The position numbers and the translations under genes were made by a program. A DNA stretch of 38,107 nt from Qipengyuania sp. (lineage in GTDB: Bacteria > Pseudomonadota > Alphaproteobacteria > Sphingomonadales > Sphingomonadaceae), in NCBI GenBank assembly GCA_019745075.1, contig JAIETR010000020.1, positions 1 to 38,107 on the forward strand, written 5' to 3'. How positions within the stretch are numbered: the first letter of the stretch is position 1; each line of letters opens with the position of its first letter. Under the pieces are notes generated by a model that ran no database searches, was not told the origin of the DNA, and saw nothing but the letters and a program-made list of their open reading frames with translations. Positions 27,998 through 35,995 of this stretch are shown here, piece by piece.

Positions 27998-28717
27998 TCA
28001 GGCGGCGGCGCGCCACAGCGGAAAGGTGGCGAGGCGGCCGCGCGCGGGCACCACCGCGTCGATGGCGCGCGCGGGCTGGAGCGCCTCGAGGATCGCGGGA
28101 TCGGCGGCGCTCATCCCGGCGGTGAGCGCGCCGAAGGCGGGCAGGATCATGCGGCCCGAACGGCTGCCGTCGGCGTTCTCGTTGGCGCTGACGACGGCGC
28201 AGGGGCGCACGATGCGCCGCTGCTCGACGGTGAGCTGGAGGCGCGGGTGAAAATGGCCCGAGAGCTCGGGCAGCGTTTCGCCCTTCTTGGCCTGGTGGCG
28301 CAGGATGAGACCCGACAGCTCCATTTCCTCGACCAACGTGCCGCCGCAGCGCGCCTCGGCCAGCGAGCCATCCTTGCCGACGTCATGGTTGCCGGTGATC
28401 CACACCCAGTCCACCGCGCGGGTCAGCGCCTCCAGCATCCCGCAGGCGTGCGGTTCGAGCCGAGTGGCGCCCTTGGAGTCGTGAAAGTTGTCGCCGAGCG
28501 TGATCACCCGTCGCGCGCCTGTTTCGCGGATCGCCAAGGCCACACGTTCGAGCGTCTCGCGGCTGTCGTAGGGGGGCAACGGCTGGCCGTGTTGGGCGAA
28601 GAAGCTCGCCTTCTCGAGGTGCAGGTCCGCCACCAGCAGCGCCCGCTCGCGCGGCCAATAGACCGCGCGGCCCTCGGTCAGGAGCAGTTCCTCGCCGGCG
28701 AACGAAAGGGGAACCAT
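27998..28717 (-). CDS. pdeM: PdeM-type metallophosphoesterase (ligase-associated DNA-repair endonuclease family)
   Basis: A 239-residue metallophosphoesterase with [14 protein letters not shown] (first metal site), [17 protein letters not shown] and SGHFHPRL. This matches the PdeM family, usually encoded with an ATP-dependent DNA ligase, Lhr-type helicase and exonuclease. Those partners are not adjacent here. It is divergent from hemF across 44 bases. Confidence 0.85.
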   Translation of the reverse strand: MVPLSFAGEELLLTEGRAVYWPRERALLVADLHLEKASFFAQHGQPLPPYDSRETLERVALAIRETGARRVITLGDNFHDSKGATRLEPHACGMLEALTRAVDWVWITGNHDVGKDGSLAEARCGGTLVEEMELSGLILRHQAKKGETLPELSGHFHPRLQLTVEQRRIVRPCAVVSANENADGSRSGRMILPAFGALTAGMSAADPAILEALQPARAIDAVVPARGRLATFPLWRAAA

Positions 28718-28761
28718 GCGCCGCTCTTGCCCCGCGGCGAGGCGCTTGGCAAGGGGCAGCC

Positions 28762-29619
28762 GTGACCGAATGGACCGAACAGACCGACCAGGCGCGCGAA
28801 TGGTTCGAGGCGCTGCGAACGCGCATCTGCGCCGAATTCGAGGCGATCGAGCGCGAAGCGGGCTCGGACGCCGCGTTCGACTATCAGAGCTGGCAGCGCG
28901 AGGAGGCGGGCAATCCCGATCCCGGCGGCGGCACCCGCGGGCTGATGAAGGGGCGGGTGTTCGAGAAGGTCGGGGTCAATGTCTCCACCGTGAAGGGCAG
29001 CTTCGCGCCGGAGTTCGCCGGGACGATCAACGGGGCGAGCGCCGACAATCCCGGCTTCTCGGCCACCGGCATCAGCCTGGTCGCGCATATGGCCAATCCG
29101 CACGTCCCCGCCGTCCACATGAACTGCCGTTTCCTGGTGACCGGCAAGGCCTGGTTCGGCGGCGGGGCGGACCTCAACCCGCCGCTCCCCTATCGGGAGG
29201 ACACCGACGCGTTCCACGCCGCCTTCCGCGCCGCCTGCGCCGCGCACAATCCGACCTATTTCGACCGCTTCAGGAAATGGGCGGACGAGTATTTCTTCAT
29301 CCCCCACCGCGGCGTGCACCGGGGTGTAGGGGGGATTTTCTACGACCATCTCGAATGCGCCGACGAGGCCGCGTTCGGGCGCAACTTCGCCTTCACCCGC
29401 GATGTCGGCGAGGCGTTTCTCGACGTCTTTCCCCGTCTGGTGCGACGCAGGATGTCGAGCGACTTCACGTCCGAGGACAAACGCCGCCAGCTCGAATGGC
29501 GCGGCCGCTACGCCGAGTTCAACCTGGTCTACGATCGCGGCACGCTGTTCGGCCTCAAGACCGGCGGCAATGTCGATGCCATCCTGATGAGCCTGCCTCC
29601 CGAGGCGGCGTGGGGCTGA
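28762..29619 (+). CDS. hemF: Aerobic coproporphyrinogen III oxidase
   Basis: A 285-residue oxidase of haem synthesis that needs oxygen. It shows VHMNCRFLVTG, GGGADLNPPLPYREDTDAFH, RGVHRGVGGIFYDHLECADE and YAEFNLVYDRGTLFGLKTGG, all diagnostic, with the usual acidic and His active-site residues. The start is GTG 28762, preceded by AAGGGGCAG. It is convergent with the toxin gene. Confidence 0.97.
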   Translation: MTEWTEQTDQAREWFEALRTRICAEFEAIEREAGSDAAFDYQSWQREEAGNPDPGGGTRGLMKGRVFEKVGVNVSTVKGSFAPEFAGTINGASADNPGFSATGISLVAHMANPHVPAVHMNCRFLVTGKAWFGGGADLNPPLPYREDTDAFHAAFRAACAAHNPTYFDRFRKWADEYFFIPHRGVHRGVGGIFYDHLECADEAAFGRNFAFTRDVGEAFLDVFPRLVRRRMSSDFTSEDKRRQLEWRGRYAEFNLVYDRGTLFGLKTGGNVDAILMSLPPEAAWG

Positions 29620-29622
29620 GCC

Positions 29623-30012
29623 TCAAGCGGTTGCGATGCGCTGGCGGAACCAGTCCGCCAGCTCGTCTTCGGCAAGTTCGCCGGCGGCCAAGGCCAGGAA
29701 GACCACCACAATCTCCGCATTGCTTGCGTTTAGCGTCAATCCATTGAGGCCAAGGAATGTTTCGCTCACGACCGCTGCGGTGCGCTTGTTCCCATCGACG
29801 AAGGGATGGTTGCGCGCAATGCCGTAGGCGTAGGCAGCGGCAAGCTCAGCCAAGTCGGGCGCAGCATAAGCCGCGCGCTGCTGGGGCCGCGCCATCGCAC
29901 TTTCGAACAGGCCGTGGTCACGCACGCCCAAACCGCCGCCGTGCTCGGCGATCTGTTCGGCATGGCCGATCAGTGCCGCTTTTCGCGACACCCACCTGAT
30001 TTGATCGGCCAT
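29623..30012 (-). CDS. doc: Doc-type toxin (Fic fold, death on curing)
   Basis: A 129-residue Fic-superfamily protein with HPFVDGNKRTA at residues 69-79, the active-site loop, and an N-terminal region with HGLFESAMARPQ typical of Doc. Doc toxins phosphorylate EF-Tu. The ATG abuts the antitoxin stop directly, so the two are co-translated. Sits beside the (p)ppGpp synthetase gene. Confidence 0.9.
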   Translation of the reverse strand: MADQIRWVSRKAALIGHAEQIAEHGGGLGVRDHGLFESAMARPQQRAAYAAPDLAELAAAYAYGIARNHPFVDGNKRTAAVVSETFLGLNGLTLNASNAEIVVVFLALAAGELAEDELADWFRQRIATA

Positions 30013-30258
30013 CTACTTGGCCAATTCGCGCAGTGCGCTGCGACGCTTGACCATGATCTCGCGCGCGATCCGCATTTCCTCTTCGAACTCGGGATCGCGC
30101 GCGCTGAAACTGATCACGCCGTCTTCCACCGTGGCGGTGAGTTCATCTCCGACCGACGCGTTGAGTCGGGCCAGCAGGTCCTTCGGCAGGACGACGCCGG
30201 CGGAATTGCCGATCTTGGTGATTTTGAGACGGCGGGACAGGAAGGCAGGTCTGTTCAT
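30013..30258 (-). CDS. AbrB/MazE/SpoVT-type antitoxin for the Doc toxin
   Basis: An 81-residue protein with the swapped-hairpin AbrB motif LKITKIGNSAGVVLPKDLL (residues 11-29), DNA-binding, followed by an acidic helix (DPEFEEEMRIA) that would block the toxin. The order antitoxin-toxin is usual. A possible promoter on the minus strand, TTGCAC then 17 bases then TAGAAC, ends close to the ATG, which would leave almost no leader. That promoter reading is weak. Confidence 0.88.
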   Translation of the reverse strand: MNRPAFLSRRLKITKIGNSAGVVLPKDLLARLNASVGDELTATVEDGVISFSARDPEFEEEMRIAREIMVKRRSALRELAK

Positions 30259-30352
30259 ACGGCCGTTCTAACGCAGAGCCGCGCCGCGTGCAACGAGCGT
30301 CGGCTCCAGTTTGGACTTGCCCTTTGGTGGCCAAGCCTCCCATTTATCGACG

Positions 30353-32437
30353 ATGCTGCGTCAGTACGAACTTGTGGAGCGGGTCAAGGACTACGACCCG
30401 GACGCCGACGAGGCGATGCTGAACCGCGCCTATGTCTATACCGTGCAGAAGCACGGCACCCAGACGCGCGCCAGCGGCGATCCCTATTTCAGCCATCCGG
30501 TCGAGGTCGCGGGGCTGATGACCGACCTCAAGCTCGACCAGGAGACGATCGCCACCGCCCTGCTCCACGACACCGTCGAGGACACGCTCGCCACCATCGA
30601 GGAGATCGAGGAGCATTTCGGGCCCGAGGTGGCGCGGCTGGTCGACGGGGTCACCAAGCTGTCCAAGATCGAGCAGATGCCCGAGAACGAGCGGGCGGCG
30701 GAGAATCTGAGGAAGTTTCTCCTCGCGATGAGCGAGGACATCCGCGTGCTGTTGGTCAAGCTGGGCGACCGGCTGCACAACATGCGCACGCTCCATTTCA
30801 TCAAGAACCTCGACAAGCGCCAGCGCATCGCGCGCGAGACGATGGATATCTACGCCCCCCTCGCCGAGCGCGTGGGCATGTACGAATACATGCGCGAGAT
30901 GCAGCTGCTGGCCTTCGAGCAGATCGAGCCCGAAGCCTATCGCACCATTACCAAGCGGCTCGAGCAGCTGCGCGCGCAGGACGGCGGCCAGGTCGACGCC
31001 ATCGCGCTGGCGATCAAGCAGGCGCTGGCTGCGGCGGGGCTGAAGGTCGAGGTGTCGGGCCGCGAGAAGCACCCCTTCAGCATCTGGCGCAAGATGGCCG
31101 AGCGCCATGTCAGCTTCGAGCAGGTGACCGACATCATGGCCTTCCGCGTCGTCACCGGGAACGAGGCCGACTGCTACCGTGCGCTGGGCGTGCTCCACAC
31201 CACCTGGCAGTTCCTCCCCGGCAAGTTCAAGGACTACATCTCGACGCCGAAGACCAACGGTTATCGATCGCTCCACACCAGCCTGATGTACGAGAACTCG
31301 ATGCGGGTGGAGGTGCAGATCCGCGACCACGAGATGCACCGCCTCAACGAGTTCGGCCTCGCCGCGCACTGGGCCTACAAGCAGGGCGACCGGCCCGACG
31401 GGCAGGTCGGCTGGCTGCGCGACCTGATCGAGATCGTCGATGCCAGCCACGATGCCGAGGAACTGCTCGAACACACCCGCCTCGCGATCTACCAGGACCG
31501 CATCTTCGCCTTCACGCCCAAGGGCGCGCTGTTCCAGCTGCCCAAGGGCGCGACCCCGGTCGATTTCGCCTTCGCTGTGCATACCGATCTCGGCGGGCAG
31601 ACGGTGGGCGCGCGGATCAACGGGCGGCATGTGCCGCTGCGCACCCCGCTCGCCAATGGCGACGTGGTCGAGATCATCAAGGGCAAGGAGGCCGAGCCGC
31701 AATTGAGCTGGCTCGGCTTCGTGGTCACCGGCAAGGCGCGCGCCGCGATCCGCCGCGCGGTGCGGCTGCGCGAGCGCGCGGAGGTGGCGGACATGGGCAG
31801 GAAGCTGTTCGGCGACATCGCCAACCGCGTCCCCGCGCGGATCGGCAAGAAAGCCGTCGGGCTCGCGGTCGAGCGGCTCGGCATGGAGGAGGACGACGAC
31901 CTCTATTACGCCATCGGCGCGGGCCAGATCGAGGACCGCGCGGTGATGGAGGCGCTGGTCCCCGGCTGCACCGCCGATATCCCCGAGGCGCCCGAGCGGG
32001 GCAAGACCTCGATCTCGATCCGCGGGCTGACCCCCGGGGTCGGCTACACGCTCGCCACCTGCTGCCACCCGGTGCCGGGCGACCGCATCGTGGGCACCCG
32101 CCGCAGCGGCGAGCGGATCGAGGTCCACACCATCGATTGCCATCGGCTCGCCAGCGGGCTCGACAGCGACTGGATCGACCTGAGCTGGGGCAAGCGCGCG
32201 GCGGGCGCGGTGGGCCGGTTGCGGGTCACGCTCTACGACCGGCCCGGCACGCTCGCCGAAATGGCCGGCATCTGTGCGCAGAATCAGGCCAATGTGAAGA
32301 GCATCGAGCAGACCCAGCTCGACCATCCCTTCACCACCTACGAAATCGAGCTCGAGGTTCAGGATCTGGTTCACCTCAACCGGGTATTGAGCGCGCTCCG
32401 GGCCAGCGACGCGGTGGCCCAGGCGGAGCGTATCTGA
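30353..32437 (+). CDS. rsh: RelA/SpoT-type (p)ppGpp synthetase/hydrolase
   Basis: A 694-residue Rsh enzyme. In order: HD hydrolase domain (YFSHPVEVAGLM, LLHDTVEDT near residue 70), synthetase domain (GREKHPFSIWRKM; GYRSLHTSL; EVQIRDHEMH), TGS domain (IFAFTPKGALFQLPKGATPV), a CC/RIS-type region (TCCHPVPGDRIVG), and a C-terminal ACT domain with TLYDRPGTLAEMAGI. It is the single bifunctional stringent-response enzyme of alphaproteobacteria. ATG 30353 is the conserved start. Confidence 0.95.
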   Translation: MLRQYELVERVKDYDPDADEAMLNRAYVYTVQKHGTQTRASGDPYFSHPVEVAGLMTDLKLDQETIATALLHDTVEDTLATIEEIEEHFGPEVARLVDGVTKLSKIEQMPENERAAENLRKFLLAMSEDIRVLLVKLGDRLHNMRTLHFIKNLDKRQRIARETMDIYAPLAERVGMYEYMREMQLLAFEQIEPEAYRTITKRLEQLRAQDGGQVDAIALAIKQALAAAGLKVEVSGREKHPFSIWRKMAERHVSFEQVTDIMAFRVVTGNEADCYRALGVLHTTWQFLPGKFKDYISTPKTNGYRSLHTSLMYENSMRVEVQIRDHEMHRLNEFGLAAHWAYKQGDRPDGQVGWLRDLIEIVDASHDAEELLEHTRLAIYQDRIFAFTPKGALFQLPKGATPVDFAFAVHTDLGGQTVGARINGRHVPLRTPLANGDVVEIIKGKEAEPQLSWLGFVVTGKARAAIRRAVRLRERAEVADMGRKLFGDIANRVPARIGKKAVGLAVERLGMEEDDDLYYAIGAGQIEDRAVMEALVPGCTADIPEAPERGKTSISIRGLTPGVGYTLATCCHPVPGDRIVGTRRSGERIEVHTIDCHRLASGLDSDWIDLSWGKRAAGAVGRLRVTLYDRPGTLAEMAGICAQNQANVKSIEQTQLDHPFTTYEIELEVQDLVHLNRVLSALRASDAVAQAERI

Positions 32438-32850
32438 TGAGTGTTATCGGGATCGACCATGTCCAGCTCGTCATGCCGCACGGCGGCGAGGAGCAGGCGC
32501 GGCGCTTCTACTGCGGCGTGCTGGGCATGCGCGAGATCGCCAAGCCGGCGCACCTCGCGGTCGGCGGCGGCTGCTGGTTCGCGGGCGGCGCGGCGCGGAT
32601 CCACCTCGGCGTCGAGGAAGGCCACCGCCCCTCGCGCAAGGCGCATCCGGCGCTGCTGGTCGACAATCTGACCAGCCTCGCGCACCGGCTCGAGATGGCG
32701 GGCGTGCCCTTCACCGCGGGCAAGCCGCTCGATGGCTATGTGCGCGGCGACACCAGCGATCCCTTCGGCAACCGCCTCGAGCTGATGGAACGCATCGCAA
32801 CAAGCGCGTCAATCGCGGCCTTGCCGAGTGCCGAGCCCGGCCGCGCGTAG
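32437..32850 (+). CDS. VOC (glyoxalase-fold) protein
   Basis: A 137-residue vicinal-oxygen-chelate protein with IDHVQLVMPHGGEEQARRFY at the N-terminus and a C-terminal GDTSDPFGNRLELMER, with the metal-ligand His and Glu in the usual places. The ATG overlaps the rsh stop (TGATG), so translation is coupled. The reaction is unknown; the family includes glyoxalases, dioxygenases and resistance proteins. Confidence 0.88.
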   Translation: MSVIGIDHVQLVMPHGGEEQARRFYCGVLGMREIAKPAHLAVGGGCWFAGGAARIHLGVEEGHRPSRKAHPALLVDNLTSLAHRLEMAGVPFTAGKPLDGYVRGDTSDPFGNRLELMERIATSASIAALPSAEPGRA

Positions 32851-32930
32851 AATGTTCTAAGGGGGGGTGGCAGCAGTATATTTCATTCTTGCCCGAAGCG
32901 TTCGCGACCGCCCAGATGGTCGGTCATTTT

Positions 32931-33062
32931 GTTCACACGAAGACACGAAGAGGGCGGTCCAGCGGCGAAGCCGCTCCATCTCCCTTATGCAGCCACGGGT
33001 GGAGGCCGACGGGAAGAAGAACCTTCGGTCGAAGCGCGGCATCTTCGTGTCTTTGTGTGAAC
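32931..33062. repeat. Inverted-repeat element, family D (short form, copy 2)
   Basis: GTTCACACGAAGACACGAAG at 32931-32950 pairs with CTTCGTGTCTTTGTGTGAAC at 33043-33062 (one mismatch), with a 92-base interior. It has the same ends as 16307-16432. It lies between the convergent VOC and PPIase genes. Confidence 0.87.
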
Positions 33063-33071
33063 CCAAAACTG

Positions 33072-34073
33072 CTACATCGCCCGCCGTACGGGAACCGGGA
33101 TGTTGCAGATGTCGGCGCCGCCCGCCGGCACGATGAAGAACGGATCGCGGCGGTTGGCGCGCGCGTCGGCGTAGCGGGCGAAGCTGTCGCTCTCGGTGGA
33201 GAGATACTCGAAGCGCGGCTGCTCTGCGGCGGGGAGCTCACTCGCCAGCCGGATCGACTGGATAGGAACGCGCTGTTCGGGCTTCTCGTAGAACCCCAGA
33301 GCCCCGGTCCCGCGCGGCAGGCTGGAGAGGTGCTCGATCCCCTCGACCACGCGTCCGACCAGCGCGATGTTGCGGTCGAGATGCCGCGGCGCATGACCGA
33401 TCACCGTGTAGAGCTCGGCCCCGGAGCCGGTGTCGGGCGAATAGTTCCGCCCCACGCCCACCATGCCGTTGCAGTGGACGGGCCAGGCTAGCGGTTGATC
33501 TTCGTTCGAAGCAAAAGGCCAACCCCGGTAGAAGGATTCGAGATCGGCATAATTGCTTGTCCTGGGCAAGCTGTCCTCGCCATCGCGCCAACGCCCACGC
33601 TGCTCCGAAACGCTTTCGAAAGTGTCCTGAAGCGCGCCCGCCAGCGGAGAACCCGCGCCGCGATCGGTTTTGACGGAGTAGTCTGCTTCTAGATTGATCT
33701 GAAGTCCTGCCGGCAGTGCCTTCGCCTTGTCCTCCGCCTCGGGATCGCCCCACTGGACGACGTAATTGTCCTGCACGCGGGTGATCGCGAGCCCGTCCCA
33801 CCAATGCGCCGCGGCGAGCTTGCGGATGTTGCCGATCCAGCCTTGCGAGAACGGCGGCGGCATGAGCTGGATGACGACCTGGCGCTTGTTGCCGCTCCGA
33901 TCGGGCGCCAGCGTCATGACCAGCAGGTCGGAAGGCGCGATCGCCACCCAGTCCTTCGCCGGCGCGGCGGCGACGATTTCGTTGGGAGACGGAGCTCCCT
34001 TGGGCGCCTCCTGCGCGGCGGCGGGCGGGGCCAGCGCGAAGCTGGCGGCGAGCGTCGTGGCGAGCATCCTCAT
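33072..34073 (-). CDS. Exported cyclophilin-type peptidylprolyl isomerase
   Basis: A 333-residue protein with a signal peptide (MRMLATTLAASFALAPPAAA, then AQEAP). The cyclophilin-like core contains VVIQLMPPPFSQGWIGNIRK, HWWDGLAITRVQDNYVVQWG, and a late VHCNGMVGVGRN and ELYTVIGHAPRHLDRNIALVG. It would catalyse proline isomerisation in the periplasm. The core is interrupted by an insert of about 70 residues and the catalytic residues cannot be fully matched, so activity is not certain. ATG 34073 was chosen for the signal peptide. Confidence 0.8.
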   Translation of the reverse strand: MRMLATTLAASFALAPPAAAQEAPKGAPSPNEIVAAAPAKDWVAIAPSDLLVMTLAPDRSGNKRQVVIQLMPPPFSQGWIGNIRKLAAAHWWDGLAITRVQDNYVVQWGDPEAEDKAKALPAGLQINLEADYSVKTDRGAGSPLAGALQDTFESVSEQRGRWRDGEDSLPRTSNYADLESFYRGWPFASNEDQPLAWPVHCNGMVGVGRNYSPDTGSGAELYTVIGHAPRHLDRNIALVGRVVEGIEHLSSLPRGTGALGFYEKPEQRVPIQSIRLASELPAAEQPRFEYLSTESDSFARYADARANRRDPFFIVPAGGADICNIPVPVRRAM

Positions 34074-34105
34074 GGAGCGCGTTGTGCCGCGAACCCGCTG
34101 AAAGG

Positions 34106-34143
34106 AAAAGCCCCTCGCGTCTTCACGCATTCACGCAAGAGGC
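34106..34143 (-). terminator. Rho-independent terminator (second of a tandem pair)
   Basis: On the minus strand, GCCTCTTGCGT pairs with ACGCGAGGGGC (two G-T pairs) and is followed by TTTT at 34109-34106. It sits about 35 bases upstream of the PPIase start, so it ends transcription arriving from the right, or acts as a leader attenuator. Confidence 0.6.
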
Positions 34144-34159
34144 CCCGCCCATGACAACG

Positions 34160-34192
34160 AAAAGGCTCCTTCCCGCTTGCGGAAAGGAGCCT
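34160..34192 (-). terminator. Rho-independent terminator (first of a tandem pair)
   Basis: On the minus strand, GGCTCCTTTCCGC and GCGGGAAGGAGCC form a 12-13 bp stem, followed by TTTTCG. It is a strong canonical terminator for a minus-strand transcript coming from the region 34193-34428. Confidence 0.75.
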
Positions 34193-34428
34193 CGGGGGCT
34201 GGGCGTCTGCCGGGAATGCCGAGCCGCACGGCGCCAGCCTTTTCGTGCCCGACTCGCTTACACCACGGCAAGGCCGCGCGCCAGTCGCTCCGCCTTGCGT
34301 GGAAGGCACCTCCCCGCTAGAGGCGCGCGTTCTTGTTCGCATGATCGCCTTGGCGCTGGCGTGCGAGGGTCGCGGCGTCGGTCCCTCGGCCTCAAGCAGC
34401 GCGAAGCGCGGTAGGCCAACAGGAATAC
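34193..34428 (-). other. Gene-less stretch ended by terminators; possible minus-strand small RNA
   Basis: No convincing ORF is found. On the minus strand several complementary blocks are seen, for example GCGCGCC with GGCGCGC and CCACGCAAGGC with GCCTTGCCGTGG (one bulge), and the region ends in two terminators. This would suit a structured small RNA of roughly 150-230 nt. It does not match SRP RNA, tmRNA or RNase P by eye. Frames that are open here run through the terminators and look accidental. Confidence 0.3.
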
Positions 34429-34519
34429 GGAGCGGTGGCCGAGTGGTCGAAGGCGCACGCCTGGAAAGTGTGTATGGGTCACAAGCCCATCGTGGGTTCG
34501 AATCCCACCCGCTCCGCCA
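34429..34519 (+). tRNA. tRNA-Ser (anticodon GGA)
   Basis: A complete class II tRNA. The acceptor GGAGCGG pairs with CCGCTCC, the D-arm region is GCCGAGTGGTCGAAGGC, the anticodon loop CTGGAAA carries GGA, a long variable arm follows, then the T-arm GTGGGTTCGAATCCCAC, discriminator G and an encoded CCA. Reads UCC (and UCU) serine codons. The integrase gene begins 160 bases downstream. Confidence 0.95.
34480..34519 (+). other. Probable attachment site (attL) in the tRNA-Ser 3' end
   Basis: Tyrosine integrases of this family insert in tRNA 3' ends and leave a copy of that end at both borders. The integrase here points away from the tRNA, and cargo follows it. The exact crossover core cannot be fixed. 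The matching attR lies outside the window. Confidence 0.6.
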
Positions 34520-34537
34520 GCTATACCATCCCTAGAG

Positions 34538-34567
34538 GTCCCAGAAAGTCCCGGAAACCCGCAGAAA
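34538..34567. repeat. Three tandem 10-bp repeats between tRNA-Ser and integrase
   Basis: GTCCCAGAAA, GTCCCGGAAA and CCCGCAGAAA follow each other without gap. The position beside the tRNA and integrase suggests arm-type binding sites for the integrase, which is inference. Confidence 0.5.
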
Positions 34568-34584
34568 TCTACGGTTTTTCAAAC

Positions 34585-34612
34585 TTGCATTGGAATCTCT
34601 AGTTCTTATTTT
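34585..34612 (+). promoter_or_regulatory. Candidate promoter of the integrase gene
   Basis: TTGCAT at 34585-34590 and TATTTT at 34607-34612 are 16 bases apart in an AT-rich patch just upstream of the operator-like dyad and the integrase start. Confidence 0.4.
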
Positions 34613-34622
34613 GTTCCATGCT

Positions 34623-34665
34623 TTACCACACGTTCTACCCCATTTTTGGGTAGAGATTGTGGTAA
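34623..34665. promoter_or_regulatory. Long dyad upstream of the integrase, operator-like
   Basis: TTACCACA-cgtt-CTACCC faces GGGTAG-agat-TGTGGTAA across CATTTTT. Both blocks pair with equal spacing, giving a two-step symmetric site 14 bases before the integrase start. It could bind a regulator or recombination directionality factor, or form a leader hairpin. Confidence 0.55.
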
Positions 34666-34678
34666 GAGATAGGACTGG

Positions 34679-35833
34679 ATGGTCATGGCTAAGCTTACCG
34701 CGCTGCAGATTCGAAACCTCAAGGAACCGGGCCGATACAGCGACGGAGGAGGGCTCTCGCTCCTGCTCTCGACCTCGCTCAAGGGCTACTGGGTGCTCCG
34801 CGCTACCGTGAAGGGTCGCCGAAGGGACATCGGGCTCGGAACCTCCAACCTCATGTCGCTCAAGGAAGCGCGTGAAATCTCGCTCGACATGCGCCGCGAC
34901 ATCCAGCGCGGGATCGATCCGATCGCCGAGCGCCAGAAGGACGAGATCAAGATTCCCACCTTCGCCGAGGCGGCGAAGAAGGTCCACGTGGAGCAGAAGG
35001 CCGGCTGGAAGAACGGCAAGCACCAGGAGCAGTGGATCACCACGCTGGAGAAGTATGCCTTCCCCATCCTCGGCAAGCGGCTGGTTGACGATATCGAAGG
35101 CCCGCTGGTCCGCGAATGCCTGCTCCCGATCTGGCTCAAGAGGCCGGAGACGGCGCGACGCGTGAAGCAGCGGATCGGCATGGTTCTAGACTGGGCCTAC
35201 GCGAATGGCATGCGCCCCACAGAGGCCCCGATGCGCTCGCTCAATCGCGCCCTTCCGCGTCAGCCAAAGCAGGACAAGCACTTCGCCGCGATGCCCTACC
35301 AGGATGTGCCCGCGTTCCTGAAGCACCTCCATAAGCGCTCCAGCGTACCGCGCCTGGCGCTCGAGTTCCTGATCTTATGCGCTTCGCGATCGGGCGAGGT
35401 CCGTGGCGCAAAGCTGTCCGAGATCGACCGTGAAGCGAAGCTCTGGACGATACCAGCCGAGCGGATGAAGGTGGGCAAGGAACACGCCGTGCCGCTGACC
35501 GATGCAGCCCTCGATGTGCTCGATCGCGCAAGGCCCTATTACGCCGAATGCAGCGACCTGATTTTCCCCGGTCAGAACGTCCTCAAGCCGCTGTCGGACA
35601 TGACCCTGCTCAAGATCCTTCGCTACGCCGAGCTGCCTTTCACCGTGCATGGGTTCCGCTCATCGTTCCGCGACTGGGCGGCCGAGCAATCCCGCTTCCC
35701 TGGCGAGGTTGCCGAGGCCGCCCTGGCGCACACCGTGGCGAACAAGGTCGAGGCCGCCTACCGGCGTACAAATTACCTCGACAAGCGCCGCGAACTGATG
35801 CGCGACTGGGCCGCATTCTGCACGAAAGACTGA
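34679..35833 (+). CDS. int: Tyrosine recombinase (P4-type integrase with Arm-binding domain)
   Basis: A protein of 384 residues (382 if started at the ATG 34685, which leaves KLTALQIRNLKEPGRYSDG as the start of the arm-binding domain). Core-domain motifs are ILCASRSGEVRGAKLSEID with the first catalytic Arg, AERMKVGKEHAVPL with Lys, FTVHGFRSSFRDWAAE with the HxxR pair, LAHTVANKVEAAYRRTNY with His and the nucleophile Tyr. All catalytic residues are present, so it is likely active. It excises or integrates the element at tRNA-Ser. Codon use is less GC-rich upstream than in the host genes. Confidence 0.95.
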   Translation: MVMAKLTALQIRNLKEPGRYSDGGGLSLLLSTSLKGYWVLRATVKGRRRDIGLGTSNLMSLKEAREISLDMRRDIQRGIDPIAERQKDEIKIPTFAEAAKKVHVEQKAGWKNGKHQEQWITTLEKYAFPILGKRLVDDIEGPLVRECLLPIWLKRPETARRVKQRIGMVLDWAYANGMRPTEAPMRSLNRALPRQPKQDKHFAAMPYQDVPAFLKHLHKRSSVPRLALEFLILCASRSGEVRGAKLSEIDREAKLWTIPAERMKVGKEHAVPLTDAALDVLDRARPYYAECSDLIFPGQNVLKPLSDMTLLKILRYAELPFTVHGFRSSFRDWAAEQSRFPGEVAEAALAHTVANKVEAAYRRTNYLDKRRELMRDWAAFCTKD

Positions 35834-35893
35834 GCGTCCGGCACCGGATCGACGAGCGCCAAACGGAGAACTTTCGGGTTCAGAAGGGGAGGC

Positions 35894-35995
35894 CCTCACC
35901 TGCTTCGGGAACGTCCCTTCGGCCATGAAGCGGTATATTGCGGACCTACTCAAACCCACGCGATGCTGCACTTCCTTGAGCCGGATAAGCCGCCC
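35894..35995 (-). pseudogene. Remnant of an AlpA-type phage/island regulator
   Basis: On the minus strand the frame reads GRLIRLKEVQHRVGLSRSAI, then YRFMAEGTFPKQVR, an almost complete AlpA-type helix-turn-helix with the usual FPKQV end. After this it turns into unrelated sequence where the family continues with a GxRAVxW-like stretch, and no clear start lies close upstream. I read it as a decayed or truncated alpA, convergent with the integrase as such regulators often are. A longer open frame covers it but has no other recognisable part. Confidence 0.65.

Noticed and set aside
30344..32374. A 676-codon minus-strand frame antisense to rsh
   Set aside because: Its sequence is a run of Leu, His, Asp, Val and Arg typical of reverse-complemented coding sequence, and rsh motifs are complete on the plus strand.
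29806..32850. A very long plus-strand open frame across doc, rsh and VOC
   Set aside because: In the rsh region it is a shifted frame with low-complexity Arg/Ala composition. Only its last 137 codons, from ATG 32437, are the real VOC gene.
34150..34414. Short plus-strand frame from ATG 34151 (MTTKRLLPACGKE...)
   Set aside because: It begins inside the terminator region and is Arg/Ala rich with no ribosome-binding site. The terminators fit a minus-strand transcript instead.
34429..34519. tmRNA or a second tRNA near 34.4 kb
   Set aside because: A single class II tRNA-Ser with encoded CCA explains the sequence. No tag-peptide frame was seen.
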